A program made the position numbers and the translations under genes. From Arthrobacter sp. FW305-BF8 (GTDB lineage Bacteria > Actinomycetota > Actinomycetes > Actinomycetales > Micrococcaceae), in assembly GCF_021789315.1 (NCBI RefSeq), contig NZ_CP084561.1:3410001-3474000 (forward strand): a stretch of DNA of 64,000 nucleotides, given 5' to 3'. This document shows positions 34,622 through 43,235 of this stretch, piece by piece; within the stretch, counting starts at the first letter, position 1, and each line of letters begins with the position of its first letter. The notes beneath the pieces were generated by a model, which searched no databases, had not been told where the DNA came from, and saw only the letters and a list, made by a program, of their open reading frames with translations.

Positions 34622-35901
34622 GGCGCCGGGGTTCCGGTTGCGGTCGGTTCACCTGCGGGCGGTTCGCCGGCCGGCGCTTCGCCGCTGGGCGATTCGTTGA
34701 TGTAGGTGCGGGGCACGCGGGGGCTGATGCGGGTGACGATCTCGTAGTTGTTGGTGCCGGCAGCGCGGGCCCAGTCGTCAGCTATGGGGCCGCCGTCGGC
34801 ACCGTCACCGAAGAGGACGGCCTCTGCTCCGAGGACGCTGTGGCCGCCCCGGGACACGTCCAGCGGGCCGAGGTCAATCACCATCTGGTCCATCGCGATC
34901 CGTCCCACCACGGGATAGGTGACGCCCTCCACCCGGACGGGGCCGCCGGTGGCGACGCGGGGAACGCCGTCGGCATAACCGAGCGGAATGAGCCCCAGCG
35001 TGCTCTCGCCCGAGGTGCGGTAGTTGAAGCCGTAGGAGACGCCCTGGCCCGAGTGCACGTCCTTGCAGTGGGACACGACGGTGCGCAGGGTCATCGCGGG
35101 CCGGAGGCCCAGTTCCGCGGAGTTCTGCCCTTCGAAGGGCGAGAGGCCGTAGATTCCCAGCCCCACGCGGACCAGGTCAAAGTGCGTATCCGGCCTGGAC
35201 AGCGTGGCCGGGGTGTTGGCCAGGTGGCGGACTTCGGGGTCCACACCGGCGTCCTCGGCGATGGCCAGCACCTCGCGGAACGCGGCGAGCTGGTCATCCG
35301 TTTCCGGGCGCTCGGGCTCGTCGGCCACGGCAAGATGGGAGAAGATGCCCACCACGCGCAGCAGCCCCTGGTCCTGGTACTCCACGGCTTCACCCACCAG
35401 CCGGTCCCACGCCTCGACGGTGGCACCGTTGCGCCCCAGTCCGGTGTCCACCTTCAGGTGGACGCGCGCCGGCCGTTCCTGTTCCCGGGCGGCAGCCACG
35501 ATCTGTTCCAGCTCCCAGCCGGAACACCCGATGTCGATGCCGGCGGCGACCGCCGCGCCAAAGTTGCTTTCCGGGGTGTGCAGCCAGGCGAGCAGCGGGG
35601 CTTCGATGCCTGCCGCGCGCAGCGCCAGCGCTTCGGAGATGTGCGCGACGCCGAGCCAGCTGGCGCCCGCCTCGAGGGCTGCACGCGCCACCGGCACCGC
35701 CCCGTGGCCGTAGGCGTCGGCCTTGACGACTGCCATGACCTTGGCCGGCTCGGCGGCCGCGGCGAGCCGGCGCACGTTGTGCCGGATGGCCCCGAGGTCG
35801 ATCACTGCGGAGCGTTCATGGGCCGTCCGGTTGTAACCGTGGGACGTCCCGGCCGGGCCCGTTACTGCCGGGCGGTCTCCTGTTGCTGCTGGATAAATCA
35901 C
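34618..35901 (-). CDS. alr: Alanine racemase
   Basis: 427 residues. PLP enzyme that makes D-alanine for peptidoglycan. PLP lysine is Lys60 in AVVKADAYGHGAV; the opposing base is Tyr290 in GQGVSYGFNYRTSGES. VDTGLGRNG and GRIAMDQMVIDLG are conserved. GTG 35901 is chosen because TAGAAT (35909-35914) lies 7 nt upstream, a leaderless start; the frame upstream is open but non-coding in character. The last 25 residues are a Gly/Glu/Ala/Pro-rich tail not needed for the fold. First gene of the overlapping unit to tsaD. Confidence 0.94.
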   Translation of the reverse strand: MIYPAATGDRPAVTGPAGTSHGYNRTAHERSAVIDLGAIRHNVRRLAAAAEPAKVMAVVKADAYGHGAVPVARAALEAGASWLGVAHISEALALRAAGIEAPLLAWLHTPESNFGAAVAAGIDIGCSGWELEQIVAAAREQERPARVHLKVDTGLGRNGATVEAWDRLVGEAVEYQDQGLLRVVGIFSHLAVADEPERPETDDQLAAFREVLAIAEDAGVDPEVRHLANTPATLSRPDTHFDLVRVGLGIYGLSPFEGQNSAELGLRPAMTLRTVVSHCKDVHSGQGVSYGFNYRTSGESTLGLIPLGYADGVPRVATGGPVRVEGVTYPVVGRIAMDQMVIDLGPLDVSRGGHSVLGAEAVLFGDGADGGPIADDWARAAGTNNYEIVTRISPRVPRTYINESPSGEAPAGEPPAGEPTATGTPAP

Positions 35902-35965
35902 GCTATTGATTCTAGTGCTGGCGCTTCGGGCCGGATAATTGCCGGGCCGGCGGCGTGCCGGGCGC

Positions 35966-37057
35966 TCAGGCGTCCGAGAGGTGCGCAATGGTGGCGGCCG
36001 CGCGCCGCTGCGCCTGCAGAGGAACGTCCCGGACGATGTCGGCGAGGAAGGAGTAGCGGCGCAGCCACTGGCTGCCGCGGCGTTCCGGCCGGGCGTTGGC
36101 GCGCTTCCACCAGTCAGCGATGTCGCCCCAGCCCGGCGCCGCGAGGGAGCCGCCCACCTCCTGGACCGCCAGCGCGGCACAGAGGTTGGCGAACCGCAGC
36201 CGGTCGCCGAGGGGCCACCCTGCCAAACTGCCGACGATGAACGCGGCTCCGAAGCAGTCCCCGGCACCGGTGGGATCATAGGCGGCCACGGGCAGGGAAG
36301 GCACCCACTCCTCCTCGCCGGTTTCCGAATCCACGGCCACGGCCCCCTGCGCCCCCAGGGTCACCACCGCCACCGGCACCCGGTCCGCCAGGGAGTACAG
36401 CGCCGCCCAGGGATCGTCCTTGCCGGTGAAGGCCATGGCCTCGCGCTGGTTGGGCATGAAGGCGTGGAAGTGCTGCAGGTTCGCCAGCCGCGCGTGGGCC
36501 CACTCGCCGGTGGGGTCCCAGCCGACGTCGCCGAACAGCTTCACGCCCTCCTTGTGCGCCGCGAGCGCCCATGGCTCCAGTTCATGCCCGAGGTCCGCCA
36601 CTGCTGCCAGCGCGCGGGGCGGATTCCCGATCAGTTCGGAGGAGGTCACCGGCGCCGGGTGCCCGTGCGTGACCATCGAGCGGTCGTGGTTCACGCTGAG
36701 GGATACGGTCACCGGCGAGTGCCAGCCCGGGACCCGGCGGGACAGGGACAGGTCCACATGCTCCTGCCGGTCCAGGATTTTCCAGTTGTAGTCGCCGTAG
36801 CCGTCGTCGCCGAAGGCCGCCGCCAGTCCGGTCCGCAAGCCAAGGCGCGCAGCTGCGATGGCCTGGTTGGCCACGCCACCGGGGCAGCTGCCCATCCCTT
36901 CACTCCAGATTTCTGTTCCGGGCTCGGGCGCATGCGGCAGGCCGGTGAAGATGATGTCCTGAAAAACGGTCCCGGCCAGCAGCAGGTCGAACTCGCCGGC
37001 CGCCTGGGTACGGACGGCCGAGAGCGGGTCGAAACGGCGTGCGGGATTCGCCTCCAT
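35966..37057 (-). CDS. PfkB-family carbohydrate kinase
   Basis: 363 residues. PfkB signature 1 is CPGGVANQAIAAARLG (58-73) and signature 2 DPTGAGDCFGAAF (261-273) with catalytic Asp267. Substrates of the family include fructose-1-phosphate, tagatose-6-phosphate, ribose and nucleosides; the sequence does not decide. A basic C-terminus (RRYSFLADIVRDVPLQAQRRAA) extends past the fold. ATG 37057 follows TAATGT by 7 nt. It is divergent from the GH4 hydrolase gene (125 bp between starts), suggesting a joint sugar pathway, and lies upstream of alr. Confidence 0.88.
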   Translation of the reverse strand: MEANPARRFDPLSAVRTQAAGEFDLLLAGTVFQDIIFTGLPHAPEPGTEIWSEGMGSCPGGVANQAIAAARLGLRTGLAAAFGDDGYGDYNWKILDRQEHVDLSLSRRVPGWHSPVTVSLSVNHDRSMVTHGHPAPVTSSELIGNPPRALAAVADLGHELEPWALAAHKEGVKLFGDVGWDPTGEWAHARLANLQHFHAFMPNQREAMAFTGKDDPWAALYSLADRVPVAVVTLGAQGAVAVDSETGEEEWVPSLPVAAYDPTGAGDCFGAAFIVGSLAGWPLGDRLRFANLCAALAVQEVGGSLAAPGWGDIADWWKRANARPERRGSQWLRRYSFLADIVRDVPLQAQRRAAATIAHLSDA

Positions 37058-37182
37058 GTTCGGCACATTACGCCGTGTACCTTGGCGTTGAAACCCCGCG
37101 ATGTGGGGGTTGGGACGGGACGGCGGGACTGCGCCGCCGCAGTTCAGGCCATATTGTCGGCTGCTGCGCATAGACTCCTGCC

Positions 37183-38634
37183 ATGCGGCTCATGATCGCC
37201 GGCGGCGGCGGATTCCGGGTTCCCCTCGTTTACCGTGCCCTGTGTTCCGGGCCCTATTCTGGCCTGGTCAGCGAGGTGGTGCTGTTCGACGTCGACGGCG
37301 GCCGGCTGGCCGCCATCGAGGCTGTGCTTCGGTCCATGTCTTCGGACGTGAGGGGCGCTCCGGACGGAAGTTCCGCCGTCGAACGTTCATGGCTTCCGCC
37401 CGCGGTGACGTCCACGACCTCCCTCCCCCACGCCCTCAAGGGGACGGACATCGTATTCGCCGCCATCCGCCCGGGCGGCACCGCGGGGCGTGTTGCCGAC
37501 GAACGTGTGCCCCAGGACCTCGGGCTGCTGGGCCAGGAAACCACCGGCGCGGGCGGCATCTCCTACGCGCTGCGGTCCATCCCCGCCATGCTGGAGCTGG
37601 CCGCCAGCATGCGCACGCACTGCCCGGACGCCTGGCTGATCAACTTCACCAACCCCGCCGGGATGGTCACCGAGGCGCTGGTTCCCGTGCTGGGCCGGAA
37701 GGTGATCGGCATCTGCGATTCCGCCAGCGCCCTGGTACACCGCGCCGCCCGGGCGGCCGGGGCGCCGCTGCCAGCGGGAAGGCTCGACGGCGTGGGCTAC
37801 TACGGGCTGAACCATCTTGGCTGGCTGTACCGGCTGGAGAGCGGCGGGCGGGATGTCCTCCCCGGCCTGCTGGCCGACGCGGAGGCTCTCGCCGGCTTCG
37901 AGGAGGGCAGTCTGTTTCCGCAGCCGTTCCTGCGCGATCTGGGGCTGCTGCCGAACGAGTACCTGTTTTACTACTACGAGACTGTGCGCGCGGCCGCGGG
38001 CATGCGGGCCATGGCCAGGACCCGCGGCGAGTCGATCCACGGCCAGCAGGCGGAGCTGTATCCGCGGCTGGCCACGGCAGGCGACGAAGCGTACGGCATG
38101 TGGGAGGCCGCGAGGCGGTCCCGCGAGGAAGGGTATCTGGCCGAGGCCAGGTCCGGCGGCGAGGCACGGCACCCCGAGGACCTTGCCGGCGGCGGCTACG
38201 AGCAGGTGGCGCTGGCGGTGATGCGGGCGCTGGCTGGGGGTCCCGGCGTCGACGGGGCGGGGGTGGCCAGCGCCGCGGAGCTGATCCTCAACACACCGAA
38301 CTCCGCTGGACAGTCCCCCGCCTTGGCGGGCGGCTCCCAAGCCGCGATTCCCGGTTTGCCGGCGGACGCCGTCGTCGAAATTCCCTGCACGGTCACGCCG
38401 GAGGGGGCAGTGCCCATTCCGCAGGCTCGGCCCGCCCCACCGCAACTCAGCCTGCTGCAGCAGGTCAAGAAAGTGGAGCTGCTCGCTGTCCGTGCGGCTT
38501 CTACCGGCGACCGCGAAGCAGCGCTGGAAGCCTTCGCCGAACACCCGCTGGTCGGCTCGGCGGCGCTGGCCAACGCGCTGCTCACCGGCTACGAAGGCGC
38601 GTTTCCGGAGTTGCCGCAGTTGTGGCGGCGCTGA
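37183..38634 (+). CDS. Glycoside hydrolase family 4 (6-phospho-beta-glucosidase-like)
   Basis: 483 residues. GH4 enzymes cleave glycosides by an NAD- and Mn-dependent oxidation-elimination route. The NAD loop IAGGGGFRVPL is at 5-15; INFTNPAGMVTEAL (Asn157/Pro158), GICDSASAL with metal ligand Cys178 and YGLNHLGW with Asn210/His211 form the active site. Both 6-phospho-glycosidases and non-phosphorylated glucuronidases occur in GH4. ATG 37183 follows TAGACT (37171-37176) by 6 nt: leaderless. Divergent from the PfkB kinase. Confidence 0.9.
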   Translation: MRLMIAGGGGFRVPLVYRALCSGPYSGLVSEVVLFDVDGGRLAAIEAVLRSMSSDVRGAPDGSSAVERSWLPPAVTSTTSLPHALKGTDIVFAAIRPGGTAGRVADERVPQDLGLLGQETTGAGGISYALRSIPAMLELAASMRTHCPDAWLINFTNPAGMVTEALVPVLGRKVIGICDSASALVHRAARAAGAPLPAGRLDGVGYYGLNHLGWLYRLESGGRDVLPGLLADAEALAGFEEGSLFPQPFLRDLGLLPNEYLFYYYETVRAAAGMRAMARTRGESIHGQQAELYPRLATAGDEAYGMWEAARRSREEGYLAEARSGGEARHPEDLAGGGYEQVALAVMRALAGGPGVDGAGVASAAELILNTPNSAGQSPALAGGSQAAIPGLPADAVVEIPCTVTPEGAVPIPQARPAPPQLSLLQQVKKVELLAVRAASTGDREAALEAFAEHPLVGSAALANALLTGYEGAFPELPQLWRR

Positions 38635-38832
38635 GGCGCGCATGGGTGGCCCCCCGTGGGCCGCGGGCATCCCCTGAGCGGTTTTAGCAGGAGCGTGCCA
38701 CATCCGCTGCCCGCCCTGGTTGGCGTGGGAAACGCCACGTCTGGAGCAACTGAACCCCCACCGTTGCCGGGACGGTTCAGGAGTAGTGTTTTATCCGATG
38801 CAGTTCCAGCAGTACGGAGAGGAGGGAGGCTC

Positions 38833-40110
38833 GTGTCTGTGATCAAACGTGTGGCCCTCCTATCGCTGCACACCTCCCCCATGGAACAGCCCGGTTCAGG
38901 GGATGCGGGCGGCATGAACGTCTACATCCGCGGCCTCGCCTCCGCCTTGGCCGAAACCGGCATCGAAGTGGAAATTTTCACCCGCTCCACCGCCACCGGC
39001 CAGCCCGCCGTCGAGCACCCCGACCCCGGCGTCTGCGTCCACAACGTCCTCGCCGGGCCGCCCCGCAAACTTCCCAAGGAAGAACTCCCCGAACTGCTGC
39101 ACAGCATGGTCGCCGAAATCGAACGCATCCGCGCCCAGCAGCCCCACGGCCGCTACGACCTCATCCACTCCCACTACTGGGTCTCTGGCGTCGCCGGCCT
39201 CGAACTCTCAGGCCTCTGGAACATCCCCCTCGTGCACACCATGCACACCATGGCCAAAGTCAAGAACCTCCTCCTGACCTCCGGCGAACAACCCGAACCC
39301 CGCCGCCGCGAAGACGGCGAACACCGCATCGTCGACGGCGCCACCCGCCTGATCGCCAACACCACGGCCGAAGCCGCCGAACTCGTCTCCCACTACGGCG
39401 CCGACTTCGACCACATCGACGTCGCACCGCCCGGCGTCGACCTCTCCGTCTACACCCCCGCGTTCCGCACCCGAGCGCGGACTGAACACGGCATCAGCCC
39501 CGGCACCTTCCACCTGCTCTTCGCCGGCCGGATCCAACGCCTCAAAGGCCCGCAGATCCTGCTCAAGGCCGCTGCTCTCCTCCGCCAACGCCGCCCCGAC
39601 ATCGACCTCAAACTGACCATCCTTGGTGCGCTCAGCGGCGCCAAGGATTTCAACCTCAAAACCCTCATCAGCTCCGCCGGGCTGGACGACGCCGTCACCC
39701 ACCACCCGCCGGTCGGCGCACCGGAACTGGCCACCTGGTACCGCTCGGCCGACGTCGTCGTCATGCCCTCCTACAGTGAATCCTTCGGCCTCGTGGCGCT
39801 GGAAGCCCAGGCCTGCGGCACCCCCGTGGTCGCCACCCGCGTCGGCGGACTCGCCCGCGCGGTCAGCCACGGCCGCACCGGGCTTCTGGTGGACGGCCAC
39901 CGGGCATCAGACTGGGCCGACGCCCTTGAAGCCCTCCACGACGACCCCGCCACCCGCCACCACATGGGCGCTGCCGCTGCCATCCACGCGGCAAACTCCG
40001 GCTGGCAACGCACCGCCGCCATCACCCTCGACAGCTACCACGCCGCCGTCGACGAATATGCCTCCAGCCATCCCATGGCCGCCATCTACGGGTCACGGCT
40101 CACCGGGTAA
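38833..40110 (+). CDS. mshA: D-inositol-3-phosphate glycosyltransferase
   Basis: 425 residues, GT4 GT-B fold. First step of mycothiol synthesis: UDP-GlcNAc plus 1L-myo-inositol-1-phosphate. The start VALLSLHTSPMEQPGSGDAGGMNVYIRGLA contains the MshA-specific GGMNVYI loop; IHSHYWVSGVAG, VHTMHTMAKVKN, FAGRIQRLKGPQILL and PSYSESFGLVALEAQACG follow. Start GTG 38833 has GGAGGGAGG immediately upstream. The third-position C bias is stronger than in neighbours (codons GCC, ACC, CTC dominate), pointing to high expression. Ino1, supplier of the acceptor, is 4.5 kb downstream on the other strand. Confidence 0.95.
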   Translation: MSVIKRVALLSLHTSPMEQPGSGDAGGMNVYIRGLASALAETGIEVEIFTRSTATGQPAVEHPDPGVCVHNVLAGPPRKLPKEELPELLHSMVAEIERIRAQQPHGRYDLIHSHYWVSGVAGLELSGLWNIPLVHTMHTMAKVKNLLLTSGEQPEPRRREDGEHRIVDGATRLIANTTAEAAELVSHYGADFDHIDVAPPGVDLSVYTPAFRTRARTEHGISPGTFHLLFAGRIQRLKGPQILLKAAALLRQRRPDIDLKLTILGALSGAKDFNLKTLISSAGLDDAVTHHPPVGAPELATWYRSADVVVMPSYSESFGLVALEAQACGTPVVATRVGGLARAVSHGRTGLLVDGHRASDWADALEALHDDPATRHHMGAAAAIHAANSGWQRTAAITLDSYHAAVDEYASSHPMAAIYGSRLTG

Positions 40111-40131
40111 ACACCTTCGGAAAGGACGACG

Positions 40132-41844
40132 ATGTCTAACAGCACTCCCCTGAGCGATACCGGCCAGAGCAGCACTCCCCTGAGCGACCTGGACATTGCC
40201 CGCAGGGCAGTGCTCCGGCCGATCGAGGAAATCGCCGCGGCCGCCGGCATCGACGCAGGGGCTGTGGAGCTGTATGGCCGCTTCAAAGCCAAAATCGACC
40301 CCGCGAAGCTGTCAGCGCCGGCGCCCGCCGGAAAAGTGGTCCTGGTTTCGGCGATGTCGCCAACGCCCGCCGGGGAAGGAAAATCGACAACGACGGTGGG
40401 ACTTGCGGATTCATTGGCGCGGGCGGGCCACAAGGTGATGGTCGCACTGCGGGAGCCCTCGCTCGGGCCGATCCTCGGCATGAAGGGCGGGGCCACGGGC
40501 GGCGGGCTGTCCCAGGTGCTGCCCATGGACGAGATCAACTTGCACTTCACCGGCGACTTCCATGCCGTCACGTCCGCCAACAATGCCCTCATGGCCCTCG
40601 TGGACAACCACATCTACCAGGGCAACGAACTAAACATCGATCCGCGCCGGATGACGTTCAAGCGGGTCCTGGACATGAACGACCGTTCCCTTCGCGAGGT
40701 GGTCGTTGGTCTCGGCGGGCCTTCACAGGGTGTACCCCGCCAGGACGGCTTCGACATCACGGTCGCATCAGAAATCATGGCGGTCTTTTGCCTCGCCACC
40801 GACGTGGCCGATCTCCGGGACCGGCTGGGCCGCATCACCTTCGGCTACACCTATGACCGGACGCCGGTCACCGTGGCGGACCTGGGCGTGCAGGGCGCGC
40901 TGACGCTGCTGCTGAAGGACGCGATCAAGCCGAACCTCGTCCAGACCATCGCGGGCACTCCCGCACTGGTCCATGGCGGGCCGTTCGCGAACATTGCCCA
41001 CGGCTGCAACTCGCTGATCGCCACGCAGACCGCCCGCCGGCTTGCCGACATCGTGGTGACGGAGGCGGGGTTCGGGGCCGACCTCGGCGCGGAAAAATTC
41101 ATGGACATCAAGGCGCGCATCGCTGATGTGGCGCCGGCCGCCGTCGTGGTGGTGGCGACCGTTCGCGCACTCAAGATGCAAGGCGGGGTTCACAAGGACC
41201 GGCTGAAGGAGGCGAATGTCGAGGCCTTGGCCGCGGGCGTGGTGAACTTGCGCCGGCATGTCCGTAATGTGGAGCGGTTCGGCGTGACGCCGGTGGTGGC
41301 GATCAACAAATTCCCCGCGGATACCTTGGAGGAGCTTAACTGGCTGCTCGGCTGGTGCGCCGGCGAGGGCATCCAGGCTGCGGTGGCTGACATCTGGGGA
41401 AAGGGCGGGGGCGGCGACGGCGGCGATGAGTTGGCTGCCAAGGTTGCCGCTGCGGTGAGCGGACCGTCGTCGTTCCGGCATCTCTACCCGCTGGGCATGT
41501 CTGTGGAGGACAAGATCCGCACCATCGTCCAGGAAATCTACGGCGCCGACGGCGTGGACTTTTCCGTGCCCGCACTGCGCCGGCTGGCAGACATCGAGAA
41601 AAATGGCTGGTCCGGGCTGCCAGTCTGCATGGCAAAGACGCAATACTCATTCACGGACGACGCCTCTCGGCTGGGGGCTCCCAAGGGCTTCACCATCCAT
41701 GTCCGCGACCTCATCCCCAAGACCGGCGCCGGCTTCATCGTGGCCCTGACCGGAGCGGTGATGACCATGCCAGGCCTTCCGGCCGTCCCCGCGGCAATGC
41801 GCATGGACGTGGACGACGACGGCAACCCCATCGGCCTCTTCTAG
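40132..41844 (+). CDS. fhs: Formate--tetrahydrofolate ligase
   Basis: 570 residues. ATP-dependent synthesis of 10-formyl-THF. P-loop SPTPAGEGKSTTTVG (77-90), REPSLGPILGMKGGATGGG, MDEINLHFTGDFHAV and TVRALKMQGG are diagnostic. The N-terminus has a 10-residue duplication: STPLSD at residues 4-9 and again at 14-19. ATG 40132 has GGAAAGGAC upstream and lies 21 bp after mshA, so the two may be cotranscribed. Works in the same one-carbon pool as the cyclo-ligase at 3 kb. Confidence 0.96.
   Translation: MSNSTPLSDTGQSSTPLSDLDIARRAVLRPIEEIAAAAGIDAGAVELYGRFKAKIDPAKLSAPAPAGKVVLVSAMSPTPAGEGKSTTTVGLADSLARAGHKVMVALREPSLGPILGMKGGATGGGLSQVLPMDEINLHFTGDFHAVTSANNALMALVDNHIYQGNELNIDPRRMTFKRVLDMNDRSLREVVVGLGGPSQGVPRQDGFDITVASEIMAVFCLATDVADLRDRLGRITFGYTYDRTPVTVADLGVQGALTLLLKDAIKPNLVQTIAGTPALVHGGPFANIAHGCNSLIATQTARRLADIVVTEAGFGADLGAEKFMDIKARIADVAPAAVVVVATVRALKMQGGVHKDRLKEANVEALAAGVVNLRRHVRNVERFGVTPVVAINKFPADTLEELNWLLGWCAGEGIQAAVADIWGKGGGGDGGDELAAKVAAAVSGPSSFRHLYPLGMSVEDKIRTIVQEIYGADGVDFSVPALRRLADIEKNGWSGLPVCMAKTQYSFTDDASRLGAPKGFTIHVRDLIPKTGAGFIVALTGAVMTMPGLPAVPAAMRMDVDDDGNPIGLF
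40141..40187 (+). repeat. 30-bp tandem duplication at the fhs 5' end
   Basis: AGCACTCCCCTGAGCGA occurs at 40141-40157 and 40171-40187, period 30 bp, keeping the frame. Adds ten residues to the N-terminus of Fhs. Confidence 0.9.
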
Positions 41845-41847
41845 CCC

Positions 41848-42086
41848 CCCATCCCTTCCTCACCTTTCGCCGCTTCAAACCCATCCCTTCCTCACCTTTC
41901 GCCGCCCCAAACCCAACGCCTCCTCACCTTTCGCCGCCCCAAACCCATCCCTTCCTCACCTTTCGCCGCCCCAAACCCATCCCTTCCTCACCTTTCGCCG
42001 CCCCAAACCCATCCCTTCCTCACCTTTCGCCGCCCCAAACCCATCCCTTCCTCACCTTTCGTCGTTTCAAACGCATCCATTCCTCA
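41848..42086. repeat. Tandem array of a 32-bp unit, seven copies plus a partial one
   Basis: Seven head-to-tail 32-bp units from 41848 to 42071, each CCCATCCCTTCCTCACCTTT followed by CGCCGCCCCAAA, then a partial copy to 42086 that includes the stop codon of the nuclease-like gene. Units 2, 4, 5 and 6 are identical; units 1, 3 and 7 carry substitutions. There are no spacers. The array begins 4 nt after the fhs stop. Degenerate copies in the opposite orientation lie at 43123-43227 on the other side of the gene. Confidence 0.95.
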
Positions 42087-43043
42087 GTCGGCATCGGCGA
42101 AACCCGACGCCTGAGGATGATCCAGCCGACTCCTGCGCATTCCCCGTCTGATCAGGCGGATGGCACGCTCGAAGCCGTCCGCCAAATCCTTCTTGCCAAA
42201 CACAACAACGGTCCACCCGGCTGCCTCGAAGGCTTTGTCACGCCGCCTATCGCTGAAGACTTGGGGCTCGAGAAGGTGGTGGTCGCCGTCGTACTGTATG
42301 GCCAGCTTCCGGTGCCTGTACCCGAGATCGGCAGTCGGCCCGATGGTCTTGTCCTCTCGCAGCGGCACCTGCAGCTGAGGCTCCGGAAGGCCTGCGTCCT
42401 CCATCGCGAGGCGGAGTAGTGACTCAGGCGCAGAATCCGCCCCGACGCGCATTCGCTCGATCGCGGCGCGCGCCCGGACCACTCCCTGAAGATTCGGATG
42501 GCGGCCCACGAGGGACCGCAATCCCTCCAGCGTGTCGAACGGCTCGGTGCGGTCTTCGAATTCCGCTCTCGGAACGCGAATCAGTTCATCGCCCATGCAG
42601 ACCAGTTCACTCTCCGACAGCCGTCTCGCCATATCGAGCCAGGTGCGGGACCTGCTGCTGATTCGGATGCCGTCGACGAATTCGATCTCACCCTCCGCTG
42701 CCAGCACGCTGTGCCCGATCACCCCTTTTCGCCGCACTTCCGGCAGGGAATGCGGTTTGCTCAGATGCAGCTCCGTCGAGTCCGCCAGCCACGGCGGGAG
42801 GATCTGGCTTCGAATCCGAGCCGCTGTGACGTGCGAGATCCAAGCGCCGGGCGATGCCGCAGAAAGTGCCCGTGCCGCCGCCTCAAGCTCGAAGCTCCAG
42901 GCAGTCGGGCGGTACAGATCACGACTTACATGCGCGACATCGGACCGGCGCAGTCTGTTGGGTGGAACACCTGAAGCTTTCGCGGATCCCAAGGTGAAGG
43001 GGGCAGACACCAGGCTGACAGGTAGATCGGTTCGTCTTTGCAT
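42084..43043 (-). CDS. Vsr/DUF559-type nuclease-like protein
   Basis: 319 residues. The N-terminal half resembles the winged-helix/AbiEi-like part common in actinobacterial proteins of this kind (SHVTAARIRSQILPPWL, HSVLAAEGEIEFVDGIRISS, ARRLSESELVCMGDELIR). The C-terminal third has the Vsr/DUF559 PD-(D/E)XK pattern: Glu207 in SAPESLLRLA, Asp239 in TADLGY, then LAIQYDGDHH (250-256) and DKAFEAAGWTVVVFG. The usual Glu of E-x-D is Gln250, so activity is uncertain. ATG 43043 is chosen; TGTGGATAAC lies 38 nt upstream on its strand. Both flanks carry the 32-bp satellite in opposite orientations. Confidence 0.75.
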   Translation of the reverse strand: MQRRTDLPVSLVSAPFTLGSAKASGVPPNRLRRSDVAHVSRDLYRPTAWSFELEAAARALSAASPGAWISHVTAARIRSQILPPWLADSTELHLSKPHSLPEVRRKGVIGHSVLAAEGEIEFVDGIRISSRSRTWLDMARRLSESELVCMGDELIRVPRAEFEDRTEPFDTLEGLRSLVGRHPNLQGVVRARAAIERMRVGADSAPESLLRLAMEDAGLPEPQLQVPLREDKTIGPTADLGYRHRKLAIQYDGDHHLLEPQVFSDRRRDKAFEAAGWTVVVFGKKDLADGFERAIRLIRRGMRRSRLDHPQASGFADAD

Positions 43044-43081
43044 ACGGCATTGTTGCTCGAAACGGCCCCGCCCTGCAGAAG

Positions 43082-43091
43082 TTATCCACAG
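43082..43091 (-). promoter_or_regulatory. TGTGGATAA/DnaA-box-like motif upstream of the nuclease-like gene
   Basis: TTATCCACA at 43082-43090 is a perfect DnaA-box sequence; on the gene's strand it reads TGTGGATAAC about 38 nt before ATG 43043. A single box is not an origin. It may be a control site for the gene. Confidence 0.5.
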
Positions 43092-43122
43092 GCTCGAGTA
43101 TGCGCCAGCCACATCTGAGGAG

Positions 43123-43227
43123 GCGTTTGGGGTGAAGCGACGAGACGTGAAGAAGCGTCCCTGTTGAAGCGACGAAAGGTGACGAGGCGTTTGGGCTGAA
43201 GCGACGAAAGGTGAGGAAGCGTTGGGG
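43123..43227. repeat. Degenerate inverted copies of the 32-bp satellite
   Basis: Three diverged copies with core GAAGCGACGAAAGGTGAGG (variants GACGAGACGTGAAG and GACGAAAGGTGACG), the reverse complement of the CCTCACCTTTCG core of the array at 41848-42086. Together they bracket the nuclease-like gene. Confidence 0.8.
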
Positions 43228-43235
43228 GGCGGGGA

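Noticed and set aside
41848..42086. CRISPR-like array of 32-bp repeats
   Set aside because: The units are contiguous, with no unique spacers and no cas genes nearby. It is a tandem satellite.
43082..43090. Replication origin because of a perfect DnaA box
   Set aside because: A single 9-mer, no dnaA/dnaN, no AT-rich unwinding region and no box cluster.
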